Positions 12,868 through 19,194 of a DNA stretch of 19,378 nt are shown in pieces; the stretch's first letter is position 1, and each line of letters opens with the position of its first letter. This stretch comes from Prevotellaceae bacterium (lineage in GTDB: Bacteria; Bacteroidota; Bacteroidia; Bacteroidales; UBA932): positions 1-19,378 of the forward strand of contig JAITSM010000177.1 of the NCBI GenBank assembly GCA_031287815.1, given 5' to 3'. The translations under genes were made by a program, and so were the position numbers. The notes beneath the pieces are model-generated. The model made no database searches. It was not told where the DNA came from and saw only the letters and a program-made list of their open reading frames with translations.

Positions 12868-14160
12868 ATTAAAAAAATTACCATTATCACGTTGGGTTGC
12901 GCTAAAAACCTGGTGGACTCCGAGCGGCTGATGCGGCAGTTGCAGGCGGCGGGATTCCCTGTAGCGCATGGCGGCCATGTTGACGGCGCAAAGACCGTCC
13001 TTATCAACACCTGCGGCTTTATCAACGATGCGAAGGAAGAATCTGTCAATACGATCCTGTCGGTGATTGCTGCGAAAAAGCGCGGCGACGTGGAGCGCAT
13101 CTTTGTGTTCGGCTGCCTTTCGCAGCGCTACCGGCACGAGCTGCAACAGGAATTGCCCGAAGTGGACGGTTTTTTCGGCGTAGAAGAATCTGACCGGATT
13201 GTGGAAACGCTGGGTGGCGCGCCTTCCCCGAAATTCCTTACCCAACGGGCGATTGCCACGCCTGCGCACTATGCCTACCTCAAAATCTCGGAAGGGTGCA
13301 ACTGGGGCTGCTCTTATTGCGCTATTCCGCTCATTCGCGGCAAACACCGCTCGACGCCTGTCGAACAGCTGGTGGTGGAAACGAAACTGCTGGCGGCGCG
13401 TGGCGTGAAGGAACTGCTCATTACCGCGCAGGACACGACTTATTACGGCATGGACTTGTATGGCCGCCGCCGCCTGTCCGGTTTATTAACCGCCCTCGCG
13501 GAAGTGAACGGCATTGAATGGATACGCCTGCATTACGCCTACCCCGCGCAGTTTCCGGAAGACGTATTGCCGGTTATCCGGAATCATCCCAAACTTTGCA
13601 AATATTTGGATATTCCGCTGCAACACATATCCGGAAAGGTGTTGAAGAATATGCGCCGTGGAATCGACAGCCGGCAAACGCGCGCGTTGATTGAAAAACT
13701 GCGGAAGGAAGTTCCCGGCATTGCCTTGCGCACTACCTTGATTGTAGGGCATCCGGGCGAAGATGAGGCGGCTTTCCGCGAACTGGAAAATTTCGTGGAA
13801 GAAACGCGCTTCGAACGGCTCGGCGTGTTTTGTTACTCCGAAGAAGAAGGCACCTATGGGGCAAAGCATTTCCCGGATACCATTCCCGAAGGGGAAAAGC
13901 AAGCGCGCCGCGAACGCATTATGTCGCTGCAAGCGCGCATTTCGCAAAAACAGAATGAAGAAAAAATCGGGAAGATTTTCCGCACGATCATCGACCGCCG
14001 CGAAGGCGGTTACTATGCAGGCCGCACGCAGTACGACTCGCCGGAAGTGGACGGCGAAGTGTTCATCCCGGCAGACGGCAACGCCCTGCAACCCGGAAAG
14101 TTTTACAACATCGCCATCACCGCTGCGGATACTTACGACCTGTTCGGAAGCAAGCAGTAA
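12868..14160 (+). CDS. rimO: Ribosomal protein S12 (aspartate-89) methylthiotransferase, with non-standard start
   Basis: RimO is a radical-SAM enzyme that adds a methylthio group to Asp89 of ribosomal protein S12. MTTase-domain cysteines are C11, C49 and C83 (TLGCAKNLVDSE, INTCGFI, VFGCLSQRY). The radical-SAM cluster is C144-x3-C148-x2-C151 (EGCNWGCSYCAIP). A C-terminal TRAM domain follows (RTIIDRREGGYYAGRTQYDSPEVDGEVFI). LVDSE and the TRAM sequence favour RimO over MiaB. The start is odd: there is no ATG, GTG or TTG between the in-frame TAA at 12853 and TTG at 12892. TTG would remove the first beta strand. Starting at ATT 12868 gives (M)KKITIITLGC, the expected N-terminus, as if ATG had become ATT. 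I annotate ATT 12868 (430 aa); TTG 12892 (422 aa) is the fallback. The stop is TAA; a tRNA gene follows. Confidence 0.93.
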   Translation: MKKITIITLGCAKNLVDSERLMRQLQAAGFPVAHGGHVDGAKTVLINTCGFINDAKEESVNTILSVIAAKKRGDVERIFVFGCLSQRYRHELQQELPEVDGFFGVEESDRIVETLGGAPSPKFLTQRAIATPAHYAYLKISEGCNWGCSYCAIPLIRGKHRSTPVEQLVVETKLLAARGVKELLITAQDTTYYGMDLYGRRRLSGLLTALAEVNGIEWIRLHYAYPAQFPEDVLPVIRNHPKLCKYLDIPLQHISGKVLKNMRRGIDSRQTRALIEKLRKEVPGIALRTTLIVGHPGEDEAAFRELENFVEETRFERLGVFCYSEEEGTYGAKHFPDTIPEGEKQARRERIMSLQARISQKQNEEKIGKIFRTIIDRREGGYYAGRTQYDSPEVDGEVFIPADGNALQPGKFYNIAITAADTYDLFGSKQ

Positions 14161-14238
14161 ACAGCCCTGTTTCAAACCTTCGTTCCTGTGCAGCAGCAGC
14201 CGTTTAATCGATAAAAAACAGCGGATTTGAAAATTTAT

Positions 14239-14269
14239 TTTGTACATATCAAAAAAAGTTTTACCTTTG
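14239..14269 (+). promoter_or_regulatory. Promoter of tRNA-Val
   Basis: TTTG (14239-14242), a 19-base spacer and TACCTTTG (14262-14269) give one of the best consensus promoters in the window. It lies just upstream of the tRNA at 14285. Confidence 0.85.
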
Positions 14270-14284
14270 CACTCCCAAAGTAAA

Positions 14285-14359
14285 GGGAGCTTAGCTCAGC
14301 TGGTTTAGAGCATCTGCCTTACAAGCAGAGGGTCGGGGGTTCGAATCCCTCAGCTCCCA
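14285..14359 (+). tRNA. tRNA-Val (anticodon UAC)
   Basis: A full cloverleaf is visible. Acceptor GGGAGCT (14285-14291) pairs with AGCTCCC (14352-14358), with discriminator A14359. The D arm is GCTC...GAGC. Anticodon stem TCTGC/GCAGA encloses CTTACAA, with anticodon TAC at 14320-14322, reading GUA and probably other Val codons. The T arm has GGGGG-TTCGAAT-CCCTC. CCA is not encoded. It is a single tRNA with its own promoter and terminator. Confidence 0.98.
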
Positions 14360-14365
14360 CAAAAA

Positions 14366-14399
14366 AAAGGCTGTCCGGTTTTCGGCAGCTTTTTTTTTG
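14366..14399 (+). terminator. Terminator after tRNA-Val
   Basis: A GCTG-t-CCG / CGG-CAGC stem with one bulge is followed by nine Ts. It starts just after the tRNA 3' end. Confidence 0.75.
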
Positions 14400-14410
14400 A
14401 AGTATGAGGT

Positions 14411-14530
14411 ATAAGCGCTGGCGCCTTTTTAAAGTTAAGAACTAAAAGTTAAAAACTAAAAGTGCTGGCGCCAGCCAACTCTTAACTTTTAACTTTAAAA
14501 AGGCGCCAGCCACCCTTCACCCTTCACTTT
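14411..14530. repeat. Large inverted repeat built from spacer repeats
   Basis: A perfect 21-bp inverted repeat (14418-14438 with 14489-14509) encloses GTTAAAA/ACTAAAA period-7 words and a central GCTGGCGCCAGC palindrome at 14464-14475. A CACCCTT run follows to about 14527. No gene is visible. As RNA it could form a long hairpin. Confidence 0.8.
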
Positions 14531-14556
14531 TAATTTTCTATTTCCAAAAATCTTTC

Positions 14557-14564
14557 TACCTTTG
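14557..14564 (+). promoter_or_regulatory. Promoter of the 6S-like RNA candidate (-7 box)
   Basis: TACCTTTG ends seven bases before 14571, where the first base-paired strand of the predicted RNA begins. No TTTG is seen at the -33 position, only a T-run at 14534-14537. Confidence 0.65.
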
Positions 14565-14570
14565 CACCCG

Positions 14571-14785
14571 ATATTATGCTCTTTCTCATTTTGAACACTT
14601 TTATTCTATTCTTGAAATCTCGAAAATTTCTGATGCGTTTAGAATAATCAAAACCACAATGAAACGTGGGCTTTTGCTTATTAAACGCATAGGTATTCGA
14701 GAACCTCAAGAATGATAAGTTTAGTCCACGTTTCGCATTTTATCCCCAACACCTCTCTGAAAAGAGAATTTTCGAAATAATACTA
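14571..14785 (+). ncRNA. Candidate 6S-like structured RNA (about 215 nt)
   Basis: The stretch forms a long rod by nested pairing. The closing stem is TATTAT (14572-14577) with ATAATA (14777-14782). Then 14608-14615 pairs with 14706-14713, 14618-14624 with 14696-14702, 14633-14640 with 14683-14690, 14643-14647 with 14678-14682, 14649-14653 with 14672-14676, and 14654-14657 with 14666-14669, capped by an 8-base loop. A large internal bubble (14578-14607 opposite 14714-14776) separates the closing stem from the distal rod. This layout and length are those of 6S RNA, which binds RNA polymerase; Bacteroidales have a diverged form. The predicted start coincides with the closing stem. I cannot confirm conserved sequence. 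Other options are another unclassified RNA or a leader of the downstream gene. Confidence 0.5.
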
Positions 14786-14990
14786 ACCGAATAAAAGTTG
14801 CCAAGATGTTAAAGAACTTGCGGCAAAGGGGGATTGTTTTGGTGAATATTTGTGTTTGTGTCAATAAAAATTAAATACAAAACAATCCCAAAAGCCGGAA
14901 GGAAGTGAAAGGGTGAAGGGTGAAGGGTGAAGAGTGACGCCACAACCTGAAACTTTAAAGATGAAACTATAAACTTTAATAACAACAATT
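14786..14990. other. Spacer with two hairpins and period-7 repeats
   Basis: A hairpin with TTGCC/GGCAA ends lies at about 14798-14826. An 11-bp perfect stem follows (14830-14840 with 14879-14889) with a 38-base loop and no T-tail. GAAGGGT-type period-7 repeats occupy about 14905-14940. No TAnnTTTG promoter for the following gene was found, so it may use an unrecognised promoter or readthrough from upstream. Confidence 0.5.
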
Positions 14991-16334
14991 ATGAAAACAT
15001 TATCGACATCAACAAAGTCCCCCTCAGGGGGATTCAGGGGGCTTCTTTTATTATTATTCCCCCTTTGGGGGTTAGGGGGCTTGTCTGCACAAGTAACCGT
15101 TTCCAATATGGCAACGGACTATCCCGCCAACCAAATTTCATTCACCGTAACATGGAACGAGGAACCGTACCATGATTCTGTTTGGGTGATTGTAGACTAT
15201 ATTAAGATAGAAAATGCCTCTACGGCGGGCAATAGCTGGAAGCGCGCCCGCGTTACAGGAGCTACCGCCACCGGTAACGGCTCCGCCGCTACCGCTGCCG
15301 AAACCAATCGCGGTTTTTGGATTAACACTTCCGGCAGCAGCGGCAGCGCAAACGTTACGGCAACCCTGAACCCCGATGCCGGCGTACAGCAATTCAACTG
15401 GTGCGCCTACGCCTTGAATTACCCGCCCGAAGCGAAAATTAAACCCGAAGGCGGATACGATTTATACGGCACGCCGCCGTTTAGGATTACATACAACAAC
15501 AGCAGTTCTACGACAACCGATGCAAACACCTTTAACGCGGGTTGCATTACTGCTATTACCGACGCCACCGACAACCCCGCAGGCATAGTGCCTCCCGCAC
15601 CAAGCCTTACCCTTGCTTCTCCTGCTATCACCAACAGCCAGACGGTAACTGCCGGCTCCCCTATTACACCCATCATATATACCACCGCCAATGCCTCCGG
15701 CGCCACGGTAGCCGGGTTACCCCCCGGCGTTTCCGGCGCATGGGCTAACAATACTTATACCATTAGTGGTACCCCCACGGCTGCCGCCACCTTTAATTAT
15801 ACAGTTACTACAACCAACAGCTGTGGTTACACCAATGTGACAGACTCCGGGAAGATAGCGGTTAATTTTTCATGGAATTACGCTAATTGGGTTTGTGGTG
15901 CACAAACATGGAGTGGGGCTTTGCGCGTTTCAGCGGGTTGCACAAGCGTTACCACCTTGTCTACTGACAGGGAGTCTGCATCCGCGCAATTTAAGGATGC
16001 AGGTACAACCTATGGTTATTATTATAATCATATATGCATTGACTCCATGAACAAAGATCTTTGCCCGGACCCCTGGCGCGTGCCGACAAACGAAGACTAT
16101 ACTACCCTCATCGCTTGCGCTGGCGGTAAATCTGGTGCCGTCCTGAGTGCTGCGTGGGGGCTCGCCGGTTACGCGCACGCAGCTGTTGTGTACGAAGCGA
16201 ACACTCGCGGTTTCTTGTGGGCCAATGATTATTACGATGCGAAAAACAGTTACCGGTTAATGTATGACGAGGAAAGCCAGGTAATGGATTACGTGAGTGC
16301 GCTGTATGGAGTTAATGTTCGCTGTGTAAAATAG
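14991..16334 (+). CDS. Exported protein with Ig-like and FISUMP-like domains
   Basis: This 447-aa protein is predicted to be secreted. Residues 1-33 form a signal peptide (GLLLLLFPLWGLGGLSA, cleavage before Gln34), but this part is encoded by two GC-rich palindromic repeats (15016-15044 and 15059-15082). Residues ~35-200 are a beta-rich domain I do not recognise (VTVSNMATDYPANQISFTV, GGYDLYGTPPFRITY). Residues ~205-295 match putative-Ig domains (VAGLPPGVSGAW, NNTYTISGTPTAAATFNYTV). Residues ~296-447 are FISUMP-like, paralogous to the end of the collagen-like lipoprotein (LCPDPWRVPTNEDYTTLI, GVNVRCVK). It is probably a surface or secreted protein; substrate unknown. There is no lipobox and no clear C-terminal sorting domain. 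The stop is TAG. Confidence 0.8.
   Translation: MKTLSTSTKSPSGGFRGLLLLLFPLWGLGGLSAQVTVSNMATDYPANQISFTVTWNEEPYHDSVWVIVDYIKIENASTAGNSWKRARVTGATATGNGSAATAAETNRGFWINTSGSSGSANVTATLNPDAGVQQFNWCAYALNYPPEAKIKPEGGYDLYGTPPFRITYNNSSSTTTDANTFNAGCITAITDATDNPAGIVPPAPSLTLASPAITNSQTVTAGSPITPIIYTTANASGATVAGLPPGVSGAWANNTYTISGTPTAAATFNYTVTTTNSCGYTNVTDSGKIAVNFSWNYANWVCGAQTWSGALRVSAGCTSVTTLSTDRESASAQFKDAGTTYGYYYNHICIDSMNKDLCPDPWRVPTNEDYTTLIACAGGKSGAVLSAAWGLAGYAHAAVVYEANTRGFLWANDYYDAKNSYRLMYDEESQVMDYVSALYGVNVRCVK
15016..15082 (+). repeat. Palindromic repeats encoding a signal peptide
   Basis: Two related elements lie in frame: one containing CCCCCTCAGGGGG followed by ATTCAGGGGGCTT, the other CCCCCTTTGGGGGTTAGGGGG. 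They flank a TTTTATTATTATT run. Together they encode PSGGFRGLLLLLFPLWGLGG, the hydrophobic core of the signal peptide. Confidence 0.75.
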
Positions 16335-16599
16335 TCGCCGGAACTTCTTAATTTTTACGCTTTAATATATAGTGATGAAAAACGAGAAAAGCAAGCAGGA
16401 AGGGGTAGGGGTGTCAATGCCACCTTAAGGGTGTAATCGAAACACTTTTGTTAAGTTAAAAGTTAAAAACTAAAAGTTAAACCTTAAAACATGAAAAAAT
16501 AGGATGCAAAATGAAAAGGGATTAAAATTTGAACAGTTTCGACCGCCGTAAGGCCGTTGGCAGCAACCCGCAATGGCGCGGTAGCCGGCCTCCTGTGAA
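16335..16599. other. Spacer with repeats and short broken frames
   Basis: It holds a 17-codon ORF (ATG 16375 to TAA), a GTTAAAA/ACTAAAA period-7 run (about 16452-16481), an ATGAAAAAATAG mini-frame (16491-16502), and ATG 16504 reading MQNEKGLKFEQFRPP then TAA. The last frame is in phase with the 21-bp repeat ORF but is split from it by TAA and a later TAG. It may be a decayed 5' portion of that ORF, or untranslated leader. Confidence 0.35.
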
Positions 16600-16854
16600 T
16601 TGAAGTCGACTGCAATCGAAATGAAGTTAACTGCAATGGAGAGGAAGTCGACTGCAATCGAAATGAAGTTGACTGCAATTGAAATGAAGTTAACTGCAAT
16701 GGGGATGAAGTCGACTGCAATTGAAATGAAGTTGACTGCAATCGAAATGAAGTCGACTGCAATGGAGATGAAGTCGACTGCAATCGAAATGAAGTTGACT
16801 GCAACGGAGATGAAGTTGACTGCAACGGGTCGGAAAAAGACGGCCATTGCGTAG
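16600..16854 (+). CDS. Heptad-repeat small protein encoded by 21-bp repeats (doubtful)
   Basis: An 84-codon frame from TTG 16600 to TAG is made of 11 seven-residue units of the form K-(S/L)-T-A-(I/M/T)-E-M, ending GRKKTAIA. An internal ATG is at 16621. If translated, it would be a basic, strongly periodic helix, possibly a coiled coil. The plus strand is favoured by a strong terminator 60 bases downstream. The minus strand is also open across the repeats (VDFISIAVNFISIAV), so open frame alone proves little. No signal peptide or homologue is recognised. It could instead be a non-coding repeat transcript or a DNA array. Confidence 0.35.
   Translation: MKSTAIEMKLTAMERKSTAIEMKLTAIEMKLTAMGMKSTAIEMKLTAIEMKSTAMEMKSTAIEMKLTATEMKLTATGRKKTAIA
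16603..16833 (+). repeat. Array of eleven 21-bp tandem repeats
   Basis: Eleven units of exactly 21 bases have the consensus AAGTYGACTGCAATSGAAATG with scattered substitutions. Many units contain the palindromes AGTCGACT or AGTTAACT. Units differ mostly at positions that keep both strands open. There are no spacers, so it is not a CRISPR. Confidence 0.95.
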
Positions 16855-16913
16855 AAGAACTAAACAAATAGTTTAAAAACAATACATCGCAAATCGCATA
16901 TCTAACGAAAGAC

Positions 16914-16945
16914 GCCGGCATGGAAAACATGCCGGCATTTTTTTA
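16914..16945 (+). terminator. Terminator downstream of the 21-bp repeat ORF
   Basis: A perfect 9-bp stem GCCGGCATG (16914-16922) with CATGCCGGC (16928-16936), loop GAAAA, is followed by ATTTTTTT. It implies a plus-strand transcript through the repeat array. Confidence 0.85.
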
Positions 16946-16963
16946 TATCTTCAAATTTTTGTG

Positions 16964-16971
16964 TACATTTG
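16964..16971 (+). promoter_or_regulatory. Promoter of the small lipoprotein gene (-7 box)
   Basis: TACATTTG lies 23 bases before the ATG at 16994 and just after the preceding terminator. The GTG at 16961 overlaps it and is therefore not the start. No clear -33 box. Confidence 0.6.
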
Positions 16972-16993
16972 TACAAATCAAAATAATGAGTTT

Positions 16994-17416
16994 ATGAAAA
17001 TAATACTGAAAAATAAAATAACAATGTTGTTGTTGGCGGCAATGGTAACGAGTTGCGCGACTATTTCCTTGTTTGACCAGCATGCTTATGAACGGACTAC
17101 GGCGTTGAAAGTGGATGCGCTGCATGTGATGAGCTTCGCTACGGAAGATTATACGGCGCACGTGCAGGAAATAGCGGCTTTGCAATTGAATTTGCAAAAG
17201 GCCTATGAATATGAAAAAAACCGCCCGGATAATGAGGTTACCACGCAGATGTGGGTGCTACTGCTTAATCCCGACGAACATTTGCTGGGCGGCTTTTTTA
17301 CCTTGTGGAAAGAAGAAGGCAAACTGGGCGAAACGGCTATTACCCGCGCCAAACAACAGGTGGGGGAGGCGTTCGACAAAATTGCCGGGCTCGAAAGTAA
17401 AAAAATAAAAAAATAA
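16994..17416 (+). CDS. Small lipoprotein of unknown function
   Basis: This is a 140-aa protein with a lipoprotein signal: basic start MKIILKNK, hydrophobic MLLLAAM, and lipobox VTSC with Cys21. The mature part is mostly helical and has no domain I recognise (LKVDALHVMSFATEDY, EVTTQMWVLLLNPDEHLLGGFF, AKQQVGEAFDKIAGLESKK). It may be anchored in the inner leaflet of the outer membrane. The gene for a 108-aa helical protein follows after 29 bases, probably in the same operon, and the pair may act together. The stop is TAA; the C-terminus is lysine-rich because of an AAAAAATAAA run. Confidence 0.75.
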   Translation: MKIILKNKITMLLLAAMVTSCATISLFDQHAYERTTALKVDALHVMSFATEDYTAHVQEIAALQLNLQKAYEYEKNRPDNEVTTQMWVLLLNPDEHLLGGFFTLWKEEGKLGETAITRAKQQVGEAFDKIAGLESKKIKK

Positions 17417-17445
17417 AAAAATAAACCTTCAAAATTTTATCTGTT

Positions 17446-17772
17446 ATGGCACTTGACTTTTCTAAACTGCTTGACCAACTCTGGAAAGAGATATTGAACA
17501 TCGTTACTACCGGCGCCGGCGAATTTGCAGAAGCCGCCGCCGCTGACGCTAAAACTTTTTTGAATAAAGCAAAAGACGACCTGCTGGCGCTGACGCAAGA
17601 GTACGCCGCCGGAAAGCTTTCGGACAAAGAGTACAAACACCTTGTGTTAGGGTTAAAAAATTTAGCGGAGATGGAAGGGCTAAAACAAGCCGGGCTGGCG
17701 CAAATCAAAATTGATGAACTGAAAAACAGTATCCTCGATACTATTTTTAATACGGTAAAAAGTCTTATTTAA
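17446..17772 (+). CDS. Small helical protein of unknown function
   Basis: This 108-aa protein starts MALDFSKLLDQLWKEILNIV and has no signal peptide or clear membrane segment. It is rich in Ala, Leu, Lys and Asp and predicted by eye to be nearly all helix, with an amphipathic first helix, an acidic Ala-rich middle (GEFAEAAAADAKTFLNKAKDD), and an amphipathic end (ELKNSILDTIFNTVKSLI). I do not recognise a family. It is the second gene of a two-gene unit with the lipoprotein. The stop is TAA. Confidence 0.7.
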   Translation: MALDFSKLLDQLWKEILNIVTTGAGEFAEAAAADAKTFLNKAKDDLLALTQEYAAGKLSDKEYKHLVLGLKNLAEMEGLKQAGLAQIKIDELKNSILDTIFNTVKSLI

Positions 17773-17832
17773 CCGTTTTCTTATTACATATTTCCCGGCA
17801 CTATTCGCCTGCCTGCCTTTTTATTTGTGCTA

Positions 17833-18531
17833 TTATTTAGCATAAGCCCGAACCATGTGCCGCTTTCCCGCCGCTCCCGGCAGGCGTTCCACTAAGAAGC
17901 CGGCTTCCCGTAAGGCGGCTTTAACCGTCCCTTTCGCGGAATAAGTAACCAATACGCCGCCGGCATTCAAGCAATCATATAATTTTTTAAATACGGCGGT
18001 TGTCCATAATTCGGGCTGTACGGCAGGCGCAAAAGCATCGAAGTAAATGACGTCAAACAGGCGGCAGGGACGGTAATCCAGCAGGCATTGCAAGTTTTTC
18101 AGTAATATGTAAGGCGTTTCGGGGCAGGTGGCGATGGGCGTTTCTTCGTTCCATTTCGCCTGATGAATTTTCTCAAAACAGTTGTTATCTTCCGTCGGTA
18201 CCAACGTATTATAGTTAAGTTGCGCAATAGTCGTTGGCGGCAAAGCATATTTTTCTACTGTTTCATAAAAAACAGCCGTCTTTCTGTTTCGCGCTTCCAG
18301 TAAGGTGAGTAACGCATTTAGCCCCGTGCCGAAACCTATTTCCAGTACGCTCACATAATCACGTGAAATTTTTTCCGCTACATACTTGAATCCCGCAGCA
18401 ATAAACACATGCTGCGATTCCTGTAATGCGCCGTTGGTGGAGTGATAATGCTCATTCAGCGCCGGTACAAACAAACTGTGTGAACCGTCGGCCGTCGTGA
18501 TTATCCGGTGAGGCATGGAAACGGGCGGCAA
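17833..18531 (-). CDS. mnmD: tRNA 5-methylaminomethyl-2-thiouridine methyltransferase (MnmD type)
   Basis: MnmD completes the mnm5s2U modification at wobble position 34 using SAM; it corresponds to the methyltransferase half of E. coli MnmC. The 232-aa protein has the SAM loop VLEIGFGTGLNAL (62-74). The family signature is DVIYFDAFAPAVQPELW (160-176), and the C-terminal part is GGVLVTYSAKGTVKAALREAGF and GKRHMVRA. The FAD oxidase half of MnmC is absent, as usual for stand-alone MnmD. The start is taken at 18531, six bases after the stop of the upstream flavin-reductase gene, suggesting one operon; ATG 18516 is an alternative. The stop is TAA. Confidence 0.93.
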   Translation of the reverse strand: MPPVSMPHRIITTADGSHSLFVPALNEHYHSTNGALQESQHVFIAAGFKYVAEKISRDYVSVLEIGFGTGLNALLTLLEARNRKTAVFYETVEKYALPPTTIAQLNYNTLVPTEDNNCFEKIHQAKWNEETPIATCPETPYILLKNLQCLLDYRPCRLFDVIYFDAFAPAVQPELWTTAVFKKLYDCLNAGGVLVTYSAKGTVKAALREAGFLVERLPGAAGKRHMVRAYAK

Positions 18532-18537
18532 GTATCA

Positions 18538-19164
18538 CTATTTTTTGCGCCACACATTTGTGATTTTCCCGAACACCAGTTTATGATACTCCTTCGCATC
18601 TGCGTAGCCTTCCTTGATAAATGCTTTCGCTTCGTCGGTATAAAAATCATCGGGTTGTACGGTGGTCAATTGTATTATTTCGCATTCTACAATCAGCGAA
18701 GCCTCTTTGTAGGCAATATTTCCAAGAGGCGTAGTAACGGCGGTCAGCCGGTGGGTTTTCATCTTGTCGCTGTTGCGCCCCGACGCCATCCCGAAATGCA
18801 GTACCTGGTCGTTATATTCATCTTCAAAGAAAGTAAGCGTGTAGGTTTTTGTATTGCGTATGTACTCCAATGTATAGCGGTTGGCGCGCAATACACACCA
18901 TGTCGCCGGCGTATTAAAAAGAACGCCCCAGCCGCCCCAGCCGGCTGTCATGGTATTAAAATCAGCTTCCGTGCCGGAAGTGATTAACATAAAATCTTCG
19001 CCTACCAGCTTAAACACGTTGTCCGCCATTGTTGCCGGTGCAACATTTTCGAATAATTCTACAAACGGTTTGCCCGCCGTCTTGTCCAGTTCCTGGGCGT
19101 TGGACTGCCCGCTGTTTGCCGCTAATAACACAGCAACAAAAAGAATAGTAATAATTTTTTTCAT
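18538..19164 (-). CDS. Exported flavin reductase-like (FMN-binding split-barrel) protein
   Basis: From the ATG at 19162-19164 the protein is 208 aa. Residues 1-23 are a signal peptide (MKKIITILFVAVLLAANSGQSNA). The rest resembles flavin reductase-like split barrels that bind FMN: FMLITSGTEADFNTMTAGWGGWGVLF, WCVLRANRYTLEYI, YTLTFFEDEY, HFGMASGRNSDKM, and AYKEASLIVECEI. Such proteins are usually cytoplasmic; the signal peptide points to the periplasm. The reaction partner is unknown. The frame extends up to 19245, but that would run across the TACCTTTG box at 19195-19202. It is followed by mnmD after six bases. The stop is TAG. Confidence 0.85.
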   Translation of the reverse strand: MKKIITILFVAVLLAANSGQSNAQELDKTAGKPFVELFENVAPATMADNVFKLVGEDFMLITSGTEADFNTMTAGWGGWGVLFNTPATWCVLRANRYTLEYIRNTKTYTLTFFEDEYNDQVLHFGMASGRNSDKMKTHRLTAVTTPLGNIAYKEASLIVECEIIQLTTVQPDDFYTDEAKAFIKEGYADAKEYHKLVFGKITNVWRKK

Positions 19165-19194
19165 TTGTTTGTAATTTTTGAGTTTTAGATATTG

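Noticed and set aside
16603..16833. Possible CRISPR array or iteron-type origin
   Set aside because: There are no spacers, and no replication or cas genes nearby. An iteron role cannot be excluded, but nothing else supports an origin.
16470..16930. Minus-strand frames of 125 and 148 codons across the 21-bp repeats
   Set aside because: They are open because the repeat unit is stop-free on both strands; the nearby terminator points to plus-strand transcription.
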